DNA of 53,059 bases from Bacteroidales bacterium (GTDB taxonomy: Bacteria > Bacteroidota > Bacteroidia > Bacteroidales > P3), in NCBI GenBank assembly GCA_030523765.1, contig JAUNHX010000012.1, forward strand, positions 1 through 53,059. The letters are read 5' to 3'. The translations under genes were made by a program, and so were the position numbers. The notes beneath the pieces were generated by a model that made no database searches, was not told the DNA's origin, and worked only from the letters and a program-made list of their open reading frames with translations. Position 1 is the stretch's first letter. Each line of letters opens with the position of its first letter. Of this stretch, positions 1 to 8,558 are shown piece by piece.

Positions 1-30
1 TATGGTTATTATTATTCCTTTTCATACGTG

Positions 31-49
31 GAATTTTTAGAGGTTACCT
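31..49 (+). repeat. 19-bp dispersed repeat, copy upstream of hmuY
   Basis: The 19 bases GAATTTTTAGAGGTTACCT occur here and, as an exact reverse complement, at 8341-8359 between hmuT and hmuU. Diverged relatives occur at 46147-46172 and 47189-47214 and in the palindromes of the 196-bp array after hmuV. Function unknown. Confidence 0.6.
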
Positions 50-77
50 ATAGAATCATTCTAATCATGTGAAGCAT

Positions 78-133
78 GAATGGCAGTCCTGTTCGAAAAA
101 ACGAGTGGGTCTGCCATTCTTCTCTTTTCTTTA
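78..133 (+). terminator. Long hairpin with T-rich tail upstream of hmuY
   Basis: GAATGGCAG (78-86) pairs perfectly with CTGCCATTC (111-119). The inner parts 88-95 and 102-109 pair further, with G-U wobbles, around an A6 loop (96-101). A T-rich run (TTCTCTTTTCTTT) follows. This is the shape of an intrinsic terminator. It either ends a transcript entering from before the window or acts as an attenuator in the hmuY leader. No clear TAnnTTTG promoter lies between it and the hmuY start, which slightly favours a leader element. Confidence 0.5.
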
Positions 134-158
134 TCATACTAAGTATTTTTCGTTGAAA

Positions 159-797
159 ATGGATAAGATGAATAGATTGTTTCGTTGGATGATGGCGGTG
201 GTGCTTTGTTGGGCGACAGTTGGCTGTGATTGGATTTATGATGATCCCAGCGAACAGCCTTCCACGAGCGACAATGGGTTTGCTTTTATCGATGCTACTA
301 GCTATACCCAATGGGTATATCTTGATCTTACATTGCAACGACAGACGACTCTCTACTATGAGGATACTACGGAGATTCCGGAAGAGTGGCATTTGGCGCT
401 ACACCGCTATGATGTGAAGACACATGGGGGTAGCGGCTATGAGACCGACTACAGCAGTTTGGAGAAGTTGACAGAAGATTATCGCGCTGGGCGCTTTGTG
501 CTTCCTTCGGATGATCAGTTTGTTACCGACGAGGCTGACAGTATCATCATCGATATGTCGACAATGATGGAGGGCTACCTTACGAAAGCTCCGAGTAAGA
601 TGAATAGGGTGATGGGACGTTGGCTTAGTGTTGATCTCAGCACGATGCCTCCCATCTATACGGAGTCGGGGCGCGTGTATCTGCTCCGTATGGCTGACGC
701 TTCGTTGGCTGCAATCCGTTTTACGGGTTATAGTAATCCCAACAATTACAACATGAAGGGCTATATCTCGTTCGACTATATCTATCCGTTTGAATAA
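159..797 (+). CDS. hmuY: HmuY-family haem-binding lipoprotein
   Basis: A 212-residue lipoprotein of the HmuY family, which in Porphyromonas gingivalis and relatives binds haem at the cell surface and hands it to the TonB receptor HmuR. I start it at ATG 159: a basic stretch and hydrophobic core lead to Cys23 (TVGC lipobox), which the longer reading from 69 would bury. HmuY hallmarks are the segment WHLALHRYDVKT in the first half and GYISFDYIYP at the C-terminus. The two axial haem ligands of P. gingivalis HmuY are His; I cannot assign the equivalents here, and several homologues are known to use Met. It lies 19 bp before hmuR and is the first gene of the hmu locus. Confidence 0.88.
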   Translation: MDKMNRLFRWMMAVVLCWATVGCDWIYDDPSEQPSTSDNGFAFIDATSYTQWVYLDLTLQRQTTLYYEDTTEIPEEWHLALHRYDVKTHGGSGYETDYSSLEKLTEDYRAGRFVLPSDDQFVTDEADSIIIDMSTMMEGYLTKAPSKMNRVMGRWLSVDLSTMPPIYTESGRVYLLRMADASLAAIRFTGYSNPNNYNMKGYISFDYIYPFE

Positions 798-816
798 CTG
801 TTTTTTCTTTCAACTC

Positions 817-2958
817 ATGAATACTCTTCTTCGCTCCCTATCGCTTTTGTTGCTACTCCTTACGGCAGGATCGCTCCACGCGGCAGTACTGAAAGGGGTG
901 GTGCTTACTCGAAATGACGAACCGGTGGCCTACGCCTACCTCTATGTTGATAACAAATGTTATGCTACGCAGGCCGACGAGAATGGTTATTTTGAACTGC
1001 AACTTCCTCAGGGCTCCTATCAGCTTACGGCTACTTGTGTGGGTTTTATTCCCAACACCACTACTGTCTCGACAGGCGATTCGGTATGGAGGATTTATCT
1101 GAAAAACAATAATCTACTGGATGCTGTGACCATCACCGCTACCCGTTCACCGAAGACGATAGCTAATACGCCGGTGGTGACGCGCATCATTACTTCGCAC
1201 GATATTGAGAAGATTGATGCTACGAATATCCGCGAGTTGCTGGAGGCTGAACTTCCGGGCATTGAGTTTTCGTACAGTATGAATCAGCAGGTGTCGGTGA
1301 ACCTTCAAGGGATGGGAGGGATGTCGGTACTCTTCCTAGTGGATGGAGAACGGTTGGCGGGCGAGACGCTCAACAATATCGATTTTGCCCGATTGAATAT
1401 GGATAATATTGAACGAATTGAGATCATCAAGGGGGCTGCTACTGCGCTGTATGGCAGCAATGCTGTAGGGGCTGTGATCAATATCATCACCAAAACACCT
1501 AACGAACCCTGGACTGCTCAGGTGAATGGGCGCTGGGGCAGTAGATACGGACAATATAGGTATGGGGGGCATGCTGGCTTCAACAAGGGGCGGGTGAGCA
1601 ACTTGATAAATGTGCAGACTGATGGTTTTGATTCCTACAAGCTTTATGATAAGGATGGCGACAGCACGTTGGTGTATGGTAATCATCAGTGGAATATAAA
1701 AGATAAGTTGGTGTTTAAACTGAATGAGAAAGAGCAGATTACGGCACGTGGTGGCTTCTATTTCCATCAGCGCGAAGTGTCGGAGATCGATAAGGAACGG
1801 GCGCGTGATTTTAGCGGGGGACTGCGTTATGAGAAACAACTAAACGATTTTGATCGTCTGGAAGTAAACTATGGGTATGATCGATACGATAAGAGTGATT
1901 TCTATCCTCTGATAGATAAGGAGTTTCTCGATTACAAGAATGTGCAGCATACCCTTAGGGCGCTCTATTCCCATACGTTCAACGAGAATATCAATATGGC
2001 GGTGGGGGGCGATATGATGAATGACTATTTGATGTCGTATCAGTTTGCTGCCCAACAGAATAACCACCAACAACAAACGGCCGACCTGTTTGCGCAAGCC
2101 GATTGGGAACCCTCTATCCATTGGGAACTGGTGGGGGGACTGCGGGCCGACTATTTTTCCCATTATGGTATTGAGTTGACTCCCAAACTGGCTGCGATGT
2201 ATAAGTTGGGCGACTTTCGGTTGAGGGGTTCGTATGCCAAAGGATTTCGTGCCCCTACGCTGAAAGAGATGTTTATGGATTTCAATATGGCGAATGTGTT
2301 CACTATCTATGGTAACGAGAGTTTGGAGAGTGAGGTGAGTCACTGTTTCTCCCTTTCGGGCGAATATTTGCGGCAGCATTTCAGCGCTACCCTTACGGGC
2401 TACTATAATAGGGTTAACAATCAGATAACGACGGTGTGGGATCCGCAGTTGGGAGGTATGGTGTACCAGAATGTGGGGGGAATGCATGCTGCTACTATCG
2501 ATGCTACGGTGGTGCTGCGTACCGACTGTGGGTTGGGAGGCAAACTGTGTTATACTTTTTTCCATGAGTTTCCCCTAGAGGAGTACAATCTGAGCGACAC
2601 ACGCCCCCATTCGGTGGTGCTGCAGGCCGATTACCATAAGGCGTTTAAGCATTATGATCTTTTCCTGATGATAAACGGACGTATGCTTTCAGCAAGCGAC
2701 TATTATGTGGTGAGCAGCAGCGATGGGGTAGCCTACGACACTTATGCTCCCTTCCATTCGGTGGGATACACACTGTGGAAGGTGTCGATAATGCAGCGTT
2801 TCCGCAATGCAGCAACGATCTCGCTCAGTATTGACAATCTGTTTAACTACAAGCCGAAAGAATATGAATACAATATGCCCTATACCCTAGGGACTACAAT
2901 CTTGTTGGGCTGTTCGATAGATCTTCATCGGATTTTACCGCAACTGTATGATCGGTGA
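817..2958 (+). CDS. hmuR: TonB-dependent haem receptor HmuR
   Basis: A 713-residue outer-membrane receptor that would import haem using TonB energy. ATG 817 begins a signal peptide (MNTLLRS, then a Leu-rich core, cleavage near SLHA). A 27-bp-longer reading from TTG 790 would overlap hmuY and put extra residues before the signal, so I reject it. After the signal comes a carboxypeptidase-regulatory-like (CarboxypepD_reg) Ig-type domain (to about residue 90), then the plug (TRSPKTIANTPVV to about 240) and the beta barrel. The haem-receptor FRAP box is present (YAKGFRAPTLKE). The NPNL box that usually follows is replaced by a GNESLESE segment, and no His lies between the two. The gene follows hmuY by 19 bp, and the next gene, hmuS, begins about 100 bp on. 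Confidence 0.92.
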   Translation: MNTLLRSLSLLLLLLTAGSLHAAVLKGVVLTRNDEPVAYAYLYVDNKCYATQADENGYFELQLPQGSYQLTATCVGFIPNTTTVSTGDSVWRIYLKNNNLLDAVTITATRSPKTIANTPVVTRIITSHDIEKIDATNIRELLEAELPGIEFSYSMNQQVSVNLQGMGGMSVLFLVDGERLAGETLNNIDFARLNMDNIERIEIIKGAATALYGSNAVGAVINIITKTPNEPWTAQVNGRWGSRYGQYRYGGHAGFNKGRVSNLINVQTDGFDSYKLYDKDGDSTLVYGNHQWNIKDKLVFKLNEKEQITARGGFYFHQREVSEIDKERARDFSGGLRYEKQLNDFDRLEVNYGYDRYDKSDFYPLIDKEFLDYKNVQHTLRALYSHTFNENINMAVGGDMMNDYLMSYQFAAQQNNHQQQTADLFAQADWEPSIHWELVGGLRADYFSHYGIELTPKLAAMYKLGDFRLRGSYAKGFRAPTLKEMFMDFNMANVFTIYGNESLESEVSHCFSLSGEYLRQHFSATLTGYYNRVNNQITTVWDPQLGGMVYQNVGGMHAATIDATVVLRTDCGLGGKLCYTFFHEFPLEEYNLSDTRPHSVVLQADYHKAFKHYDLFLMINGRMLSASDYYVVSSSDGVAYDTYAPFHSVGYTLWKVSIMQRFRNAATISLSIDNLFNYKPKEYEYNMPYTLGTTILLGCSIDLHRILPQLYDR

Positions 2959-2987
2959 GATTACCAGTGGGCTGCCTTATTTTTTTA

Positions 2988-3033
2988 TAATACAGAAATA
3001 AAAAATCTATTAATACAGAAATAGAAAAACTAT
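2988..3033 (+). repeat. Two tandem 23-bp repeats in front of hmuS
   Basis: Units at 2988-3010 and 3011-3033 (each starting TAATACAGAAATA and ending CTAT) differ at two positions. A third decayed unit starts TAATCAGAGAAAA at 3034. They fill the gap between hmuR and the ATG at 3058. Confidence 0.7.
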
Positions 3034-3057
3034 TAATCAGAGAAAAAAGTTTATTTT

Positions 3058-3125
3058 ATGAATAAGATTAAGGAGAAAAAAAAAACAACCGGCGGCGTAA
3101 TATATGGCGCATCATATTATGTGTT
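3058..3125 (+). other. Out-of-frame ATG and A10 run at the start of hmuS
   Basis: The hmuS frame is open from 3072 but has no ATG; its first standard start is a TTG at 3126, inside a hydrophobic segment. The ATG at 3058 reads MNKIKEKKK and then runs into ten consecutive A (3076-3085). Continuing in that frame gives no HmuS. Slipping back one base at the A run (or adding one A) gives KKKNNRRRNIWRIILC joined to the LLLLVVWF of the main frame. That is an ideal signal anchor: a basic cluster followed by a hydrophobic helix. So the true start is probably 3058, with ribosomal -1 slippage, transcriptional slippage, phase variation or a sequencing error at the homopolymer. Confidence 0.7.
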
Positions 3126-6100
3126 TTGTTGTTGCTGTTGGTGGTGTGGTTTTACCGCAGTTATATGTCGCGCACCAAAGTGGCTTTCGTTAACGAACAG
3201 CCTATAACGCTGCAGGCATATCTGCAAGCCAACAATAATCGCAAGATTCGTCTTTACGACATCTCGGTAGATGAGCTAAAGAAACTGAAACGCTGCGATA
3301 TCGTGATGGTGAATGGTATGGGTTTGAATATTTCGGCCGATCAGCGTGAGCAGCTGAAAGAACTAGCGGCGAAGGGTAAACCAATTTACACTTCGATGGC
3401 TACTAATCCCGATAACAATATTACTAACTTTACGGGCGATGAGGTTCAACTCATCATGCAGTATATGATGAATGGCTCTCGTAGCAACTATCGTAGTATG
3501 TTCAACTTTCTGCGTCGCAATATTGATGGGAAACTGACGTCGGTGGGAGAGATTACCCTTCCTGAACAACAGCCTAGCGATTATCTCTATTATCCTGCCG
3601 ACAATAATGATGATGACCCTCAGTTATTTACTTCGGTGGCTGATTTCGAGAAGGCTATGCAGCAACAGGGTCGCTTCAATGAAGGGGCTTCGAAGATTGT
3701 GGTGACTGGACTCATTGCAGATATGACGGAATTAATCAAGGCGCTCTCCCTGAAGGGCTACAATGTTTATCCCGTTTCTTCGATGTTGCATCTGATTGAC
3801 TATCTGGAAGAGATAAAGCCTGATGCTATCGTTAACTCGGCTCACGGTAGGGTGGGCGATCATTTGGTTCAGTATCTGACCGACAATAATGTGCTGCTGT
3901 TTGATCCTGTTTACGTGAATGCAACAGTCGAAGAATGGGAGTCGGATCCGATGGGAATGGTGGGTGGATTTATGAGTCAGAGTATAGTGATGCCCGAATT
4001 GGATGGGGCTATCCGCACGCAAGCTATCTTTGCTCTGAAGAAAGATAGGCACGGTTTGTTGCAGCCTTATGCTGTGCCCGAACGATTGCAAGAATATGTT
4101 GAGACGATAGGTAACTATCTTGAACTAAGAAAGAAAGAGAATAGCAAGAAACGTATTGCTATTGTTTATTATAAAGGTCCCGGACAGGGGAGCTTGGTTG
4201 CTAGTGGTATGGAGGTGATTCCTTCGCTATATAATATGCTGGTGGAATTGCGCAATCAGGGTTACAACCTTAATGGGCTGCCATCAAATGCGGACGAACT
4301 GGGCCGTCAGCTTCAGGCGGAAGGCTCTCTCTTCAATTCGTTTGCTGCTGGCGATGTGGAACAGTATCTGAAGAAGGGTCATCCACAATGGGTTTCGGAA
4401 AAGGAATACAACGAGTGGTGCAAACGTTCTATGCTTACCCCTATAGCTGATCAGGTGGCCGATCATTTTGGTCCTTTCCCAGGAACGCACAACCAACTCC
4501 GCTCGGATGATGGAAAACTGGCTTTCCCCTGTTTGCAGTATGGTAATGTGGTTCTTGTTCCACAACCTATTGCTGGCGAGGGTAAGGATGAGTTTCGGAT
4601 TGTTCACGGTACCGAAGTGGCGCCACCCTATAGTTATATAGCTCCTTATCTGTGGATGAGGTATGCGTTTCAGGCTGATGCTCTTATTCATTTTGGTGCT
4701 CATGGTTCGTTGGAGTTTACCCCCAAGAAACAAGTGGCTCTATCCAGTAGCGACTGGCCAGACCGACTGGTAGGGACGATGCCCCATTTTTATCTCTATA
4801 CTATGGATAATGTGGGCGAAGCTATGATAGCACGACGAAGAACCTATGCTGGATTGCAATCGTATCTTACTCCTCCCTTCCACGAGAGTGAGTTGCGCAA
4901 TAAGTTTAAAAGTTTAGATGAGAAATTGGTGGCATATGCTGAAAACGAGTCGTCCGACAAACGAGATATGAATCTTGAAATCAAACAGATGGCTATTGGT
5001 TTGGGGTTGATTCACGATCTAGGTCTCGACAGCAACAGTTCCCGTCCATTTACCGATGAAGAGATAGAACGATTGGCAGATTATAAGGAGGAACTGGCTG
5101 CCGAAAAGATTACCTCGAGTCCCTATATTCTAGGCGTGAGCTATACTGAGCCCGATATTCGCAGTTCGGTCTTCGCTATGACAGTAGATCCGTTGGCATA
5201 TAGCCTCTATGCTCTTGATCGTTTGCAGGGTAAGGCTCCTGCTAATCTTGAACGTCACAAGTCGCTCTTCGATGCTCGCTATCTTCGTAAGGCTGAGTCA
5301 TTGGTGGATCAGTATTATGGACGGGAGGCTCAGCTAACTGATGCTCAGGTGAGTGCTATTATGGGCATCAGTGTTCAGCAACTAAATGAAACCCGAAAGG
5401 CTATCGCTGAGAAGAATGCTCCTAAGGGAATGATGGCTATGATGATGAAGGCTGCTAGTGAGGAGAAAGGTGATAGCACACAAGTTGGCACGATGGGGAT
5501 GAAGAAGGAGATGCAGACAGAGGTGACAATACCTGAAGCAAAACGGAGTCCGATGGCTAAGATGATGCGCAAACAGATGCGCAAAATGATGGCTAGCAGT
5601 GATGCCAACACGATGCTTGAGATGGCCCGCAGGATGGGGGCTGACGAAGAGGCGCTGAAGAAAATGGCTGAGGCTATGGGGATGAAGGATAGCAAGAAGG
5701 AACCAGATGCTAATAACGGTAAGGCGAAAACGTTGGCGATGAATGATAGAGATAGCATAGAGAAAGCTGACGCTTCGATGCTCTCGCCCGATTGGATACG
5801 TGCTGTTGAAGAGGTGGAGCAAGCACTTAATAATATCAATGCTTATCGAAAACAACTTGGTAGCAGTCCTAAGCAAGAGTTGAATAGTATTTTGAATGCC
5901 CTTAATGGGGGTTATACAGCTCCTTCGCCTGGTGGTGATCCTATCGCTAATCCTAACGCGCTGCCTACTGGCCGCAATATGTTTGCTATCAATGCTGAAG
6001 CTACTCCTACGGAGGAGGCTTGGCGTAAAGGTGTAGCTTTGGCCGAGAATACGATAGAGGAATATCGTAGTAATCATGGTGGTGATTATCCTCGCAAAGT

Positions 6101-7451
6101 GGCTTACTCCTTATGGTCGGGCGAATTTGTACAAACAGGTGGCGCTACCATAGCCCAAGTGCTTTATATGCTGGGCGTTGAACCTCTTCGCGATCGTTAT
6201 GGTAGGGTCAATGATCTGCGTCTTATCCCTTCGGAGGAGTTGGGACGCCCCCGCATTGATGTGGTAGTGCAGACGTCTGGACAGCTTCGCGATTTGGCTG
6301 CCAGCCGACTCTTCCTTATCAATAGGGCAGTAGAGATGGCTGCTAACGCTGATAACGATAAGTATGATAATATGGTGAAAGCTGGCGTTGACGAAAGCGA
6401 ACGAACCCTTATCGATAGGGGTATCTCTCCGAAGGAGGCGCGCTCCATGAGTCGTTACCGTATATTTGGAGGACTGGGCGGTAATTATGGTACAGGTATT
6501 CAGAGTATGGTTGAGCGGGGTGATGCTTGGGAGGACGACAGCGAGATTGCTGAGGTTTATATGAACAATATGGGTGCTTTCTATGGCGACGAAGAACATT
6601 GGATGGACGATCTTCATGAGGCTTTCTCGGCTGCCCTCACCCGTACTGATGTGGTGGTTCAACCCCGTCAGAACAATACGTGGGGTGCTCTCACACTGGA
6701 TCATGTATACGAGTTTATGGGAGGTATGAATCTGGCTGTTCGCGAAGTTACGGGAAAAGATCCTGAGGCCTATTTCAGTGATTATCGTAACCGCAACAAC
6801 TATCGCGTTCAGTCTGGACAAGAGGCTATCGCTACCGAAGCTCGTACAAAATTATTCAATCCTACTTATATGGAACGTGCTTTCGATGGAGGTACAACGC
6901 CTACTGACGATATGTCGGAGATGGTACGTAATATGTATGGATGGAACGTAATGAAACCCGAAGCGGTGGGTGACCATATGTGGAATGAACTCTATGATGT
7001 ATATATCAACGATAAATATCAGATGGGTACCATTAATCAGTTCGCTCAGATTAACCCTATGGCGTTGCAGGAGATGACAGCCACTATGATGGAAACGGCT
7101 CGTAAGGGTTACTGGGATGCTACTCCTGAACAGTTGGCTCGTGTGGCTGAAGTATATACCGATTTTGTTGATCGTTTTGGTCCTTCGGGTTCGTCGTTCG
7201 ATGGGGAGAATGCTAAACTGCAACAGTTTATTGCCGAGCATGCATCGCCTGAAGCAGCCCAACGCTATCAACAACAGATGCGTGAACAGCAGGCTTCCTC
7301 ATCGCAAGAGGCTCAGGTGATGGAGAAGCAAACCCATAGGGGTGATGCTACGGAGGGTCATACTGCTAATATCATGATTGCCGTAGGTGTGGTGCTGGCT
7401 CTGTTTGTTGCTCTGATTGTTTGGATGCGTATTAAAAGGAAGAAAGCATAA
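3126..7451 (+). CDS. hmuS: HmuS, CobN-like membrane-anchored chelatase-family protein
   Basis: A 1441-residue protein (more if started at 3058) of the CobN/magnesium-chelatase large-subunit family. In hmu loci this member is called HmuS. It lacks CobS/CobT partners and has been linked to anaerobic removal of iron from haem; that role is family knowledge, not shown here. The CobN core motif is HFGAHGSLEFTPKKQ near residue 522, and family resemblance continues to about residue 1380. An N-terminal membrane anchor (completed only if the upstream frame is joined) and a C-terminal helix (IMIAVGVVLALFVALIVW, then RIKRKK) suggest a large periplasmic body held at both ends in the inner membrane. A methionine-rich insert lies at about residues 765-858. 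It is third in the hmu locus. Confidence 0.88.
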   Translation: MLLLLVVWFYRSYMSRTKVAFVNEQPITLQAYLQANNNRKIRLYDISVDELKKLKRCDIVMVNGMGLNISADQREQLKELAAKGKPIYTSMATNPDNNITNFTGDEVQLIMQYMMNGSRSNYRSMFNFLRRNIDGKLTSVGEITLPEQQPSDYLYYPADNNDDDPQLFTSVADFEKAMQQQGRFNEGASKIVVTGLIADMTELIKALSLKGYNVYPVSSMLHLIDYLEEIKPDAIVNSAHGRVGDHLVQYLTDNNVLLFDPVYVNATVEEWESDPMGMVGGFMSQSIVMPELDGAIRTQAIFALKKDRHGLLQPYAVPERLQEYVETIGNYLELRKKENSKKRIAIVYYKGPGQGSLVASGMEVIPSLYNMLVELRNQGYNLNGLPSNADELGRQLQAEGSLFNSFAAGDVEQYLKKGHPQWVSEKEYNEWCKRSMLTPIADQVADHFGPFPGTHNQLRSDDGKLAFPCLQYGNVVLVPQPIAGEGKDEFRIVHGTEVAPPYSYIAPYLWMRYAFQADALIHFGAHGSLEFTPKKQVALSSSDWPDRLVGTMPHFYLYTMDNVGEAMIARRRTYAGLQSYLTPPFHESELRNKFKSLDEKLVAYAENESSDKRDMNLEIKQMAIGLGLIHDLGLDSNSSRPFTDEEIERLADYKEELAAEKITSSPYILGVSYTEPDIRSSVFAMTVDPLAYSLYALDRLQGKAPANLERHKSLFDARYLRKAESLVDQYYGREAQLTDAQVSAIMGISVQQLNETRKAIAEKNAPKGMMAMMMKAASEEKGDSTQVGTMGMKKEMQTEVTIPEAKRSPMAKMMRKQMRKMMASSDANTMLEMARRMGADEEALKKMAEAMGMKDSKKEPDANNGKAKTLAMNDRDSIEKADASMLSPDWIRAVEEVEQALNNINAYRKQLGSSPKQELNSILNALNGGYTAPSPGGDPIANPNALPTGRNMFAINAEATPTEEAWRKGVALAENTIEEYRSNHGGDYPRKVAYSLWSGEFVQTGGATIAQVLYMLGVEPLRDRYGRVNDLRLIPSEELGRPRIDVVVQTSGQLRDLAASRLFLINRAVEMAANADNDKYDNMVKAGVDESERTLIDRGISPKEARSMSRYRIFGGLGGNYGTGIQSMVERGDAWEDDSEIAEVYMNNMGAFYGDEEHWMDDLHEAFSAALTRTDVVVQPRQNNTWGALTLDHVYEFMGGMNLAVREVTGKDPEAYFSDYRNRNNYRVQSGQEAIATEARTKLFNPTYMERAFDGGTTPTDDMSEMVRNMYGWNVMKPEAVGDHMWNELYDVYINDKYQMGTINQFAQINPMALQEMTATMMETARKGYWDATPEQLARVAEVYTDFVDRFGPSGSSFDGENAKLQQFIAEHASPEAAQRYQQQMREQQASSSQEAQVMEKQTHRGDATEGHTANIMIAVGVVLALFVALIVWMRIKRKKA

Positions 7452-7589
7452 AGGTGTTATCTCTCGAAACCCAATCTAGTAGGAATTGTGGTTAGCATGA
7501 GGGGTATATAATATTGGATTGCGCTTCAATAAAGTGAGAGGGTGCCCCCTAAAAGAAACGTAACAAAAGATTTATCCTTTTTATATAAC

Positions 7590-8321
7590 ATGGAAATACT
7601 TATTTATATATTGTTGCTTTTTGTGGTTCTCAACTGTATCAGCAAGTTGAGTATGTGGCGTTGGTGGCAAAGAACTATCTACAGTGTTGTGTTGGGACTC
7701 TTTGCTTGGCTGAGTGTCGACTGGGCTTCACAGCAGTCGAAGACACAACTGTCTGATTTTCTTCACAACACTTCTGCTTTACAGAATATGGCGGTGGTTA
7801 TAACGATAGAAACGGTGGTATGTGTTGCCTACTGTTTTGCCTACTTTGTTCGTAGTGGAAGCAATGATCGGAACGCTCTCTCATCAACGAAACGTAGTAG
7901 GCTTGCTATGCTGCTATCGAGAGGTGGGTGGTTCTTGTTGAAAGCCTATCCTTCGCTCTTGATGTTTCCTGTGGTGTTCTATCTGCTTACTCAACTACTC
8001 TTTTCATTGACGGGTGTCAGCTTCAGTACTATAGCACTTCTTATGGCTTTAGCGGTAGCGCTTCTCCTGCCATTGTTGGCTGAAGGGTTTCGATGGTTGC
8101 TACCTTCCAACGATGATAGGGTGGAGTTACATCTGTTGCTTTCGATGATGGTATGTGTGTTGGGACTCCTCAGCACTCAGACGGGACAGATTATCTATAG
8201 CACTCAACAGAATGCCTTCGATGGACGACTCTTGCTAGCAGTGGTGGTCCTCTTTGTGGTTTTGGCTACTATGGGGTTTGTCCTTTACCGTTTCCGCTGG
8301 CGTCATCATAAATCCTTATAG
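7590..8321 (+). CDS. hmuT: HmuT, integral membrane protein of the hmu locus
   Basis: A 243-residue protein with about six hydrophobic segments, starting at ATG 7590 (MEILIYILLLFVVLN). An upstream reading to 7542 adds a polar, unconvincing N-terminus. I recognise it by position: in the hmuYRSTUV order a poorly characterised membrane protein sits between the CobN-like gene and the ExbB-like gene. No catalytic motif is visible. It may be a membrane partner of HmuU/HmuV or of HmuS. It is separated from hmuS by 138 bp and from hmuU by 237 bp, the latter gap containing an inverted repeat copy. Confidence 0.7.
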   Translation: MEILIYILLLFVVLNCISKLSMWRWWQRTIYSVVLGLFAWLSVDWASQQSKTQLSDFLHNTSALQNMAVVITIETVVCVAYCFAYFVRSGSNDRNALSSTKRSRLAMLLSRGGWFLLKAYPSLLMFPVVFYLLTQLLFSLTGVSFSTIALLMALAVALLLPLLAEGFRWLLPSNDDRVELHLLLSMMVCVLGLLSTQTGQIIYSTQQNAFDGRLLLAVVVLFVVLATMGFVLYRFRWRHHKSL

Positions 8322-8340
8322 TCATCATTCTTATAACTTA

Positions 8341-8514
8341 AGGTAACCTCTAAAAATTCACCAATTCAATAAAAAACAATAATGGGCAATAGGAATCTTT
8401 TCAGCGCTTTTGAGGTCTTGTCGACATCTTGCTACTTGTTATTCGGTTACATAGCCCGCTATGCGTTCTCGCTTTGCATAGCATTCTGTTCGACTATCCC
8501 TTCAAGATTGCGCG
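8341..8514 (-). repeat. Single inverted copy of the hmu-associated repeat, upstream of hmuU
   Basis: Read on the - strand this stretch is a diverged copy of the 196-bp unit found in tandem after hmuV. Shared blocks include CAAAAGCGCTGAAAAGATT, CGCATAGCGGGCTAT and GTCGAACAGA. It also carries the 19-bp element shared with 31-49. It resembles the first tandem copy most (both read AAGATTCCTATTGC where later copies read AAGATTTTTTCTGC). The copy faces the array, so hmuU and hmuV sit between inverted repeats. Confidence 0.75.
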
Positions 8515-8558
8515 AATGGTATTTGTAGAACCCGCTTAAATAAAAAAAAATATAGACA

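Noticed and set aside
5382..6077. Long antisense frames inside hmuS
   Set aside because: Codon bias of the + strand gene leaves several antisense frames open; none has a family resemblance.
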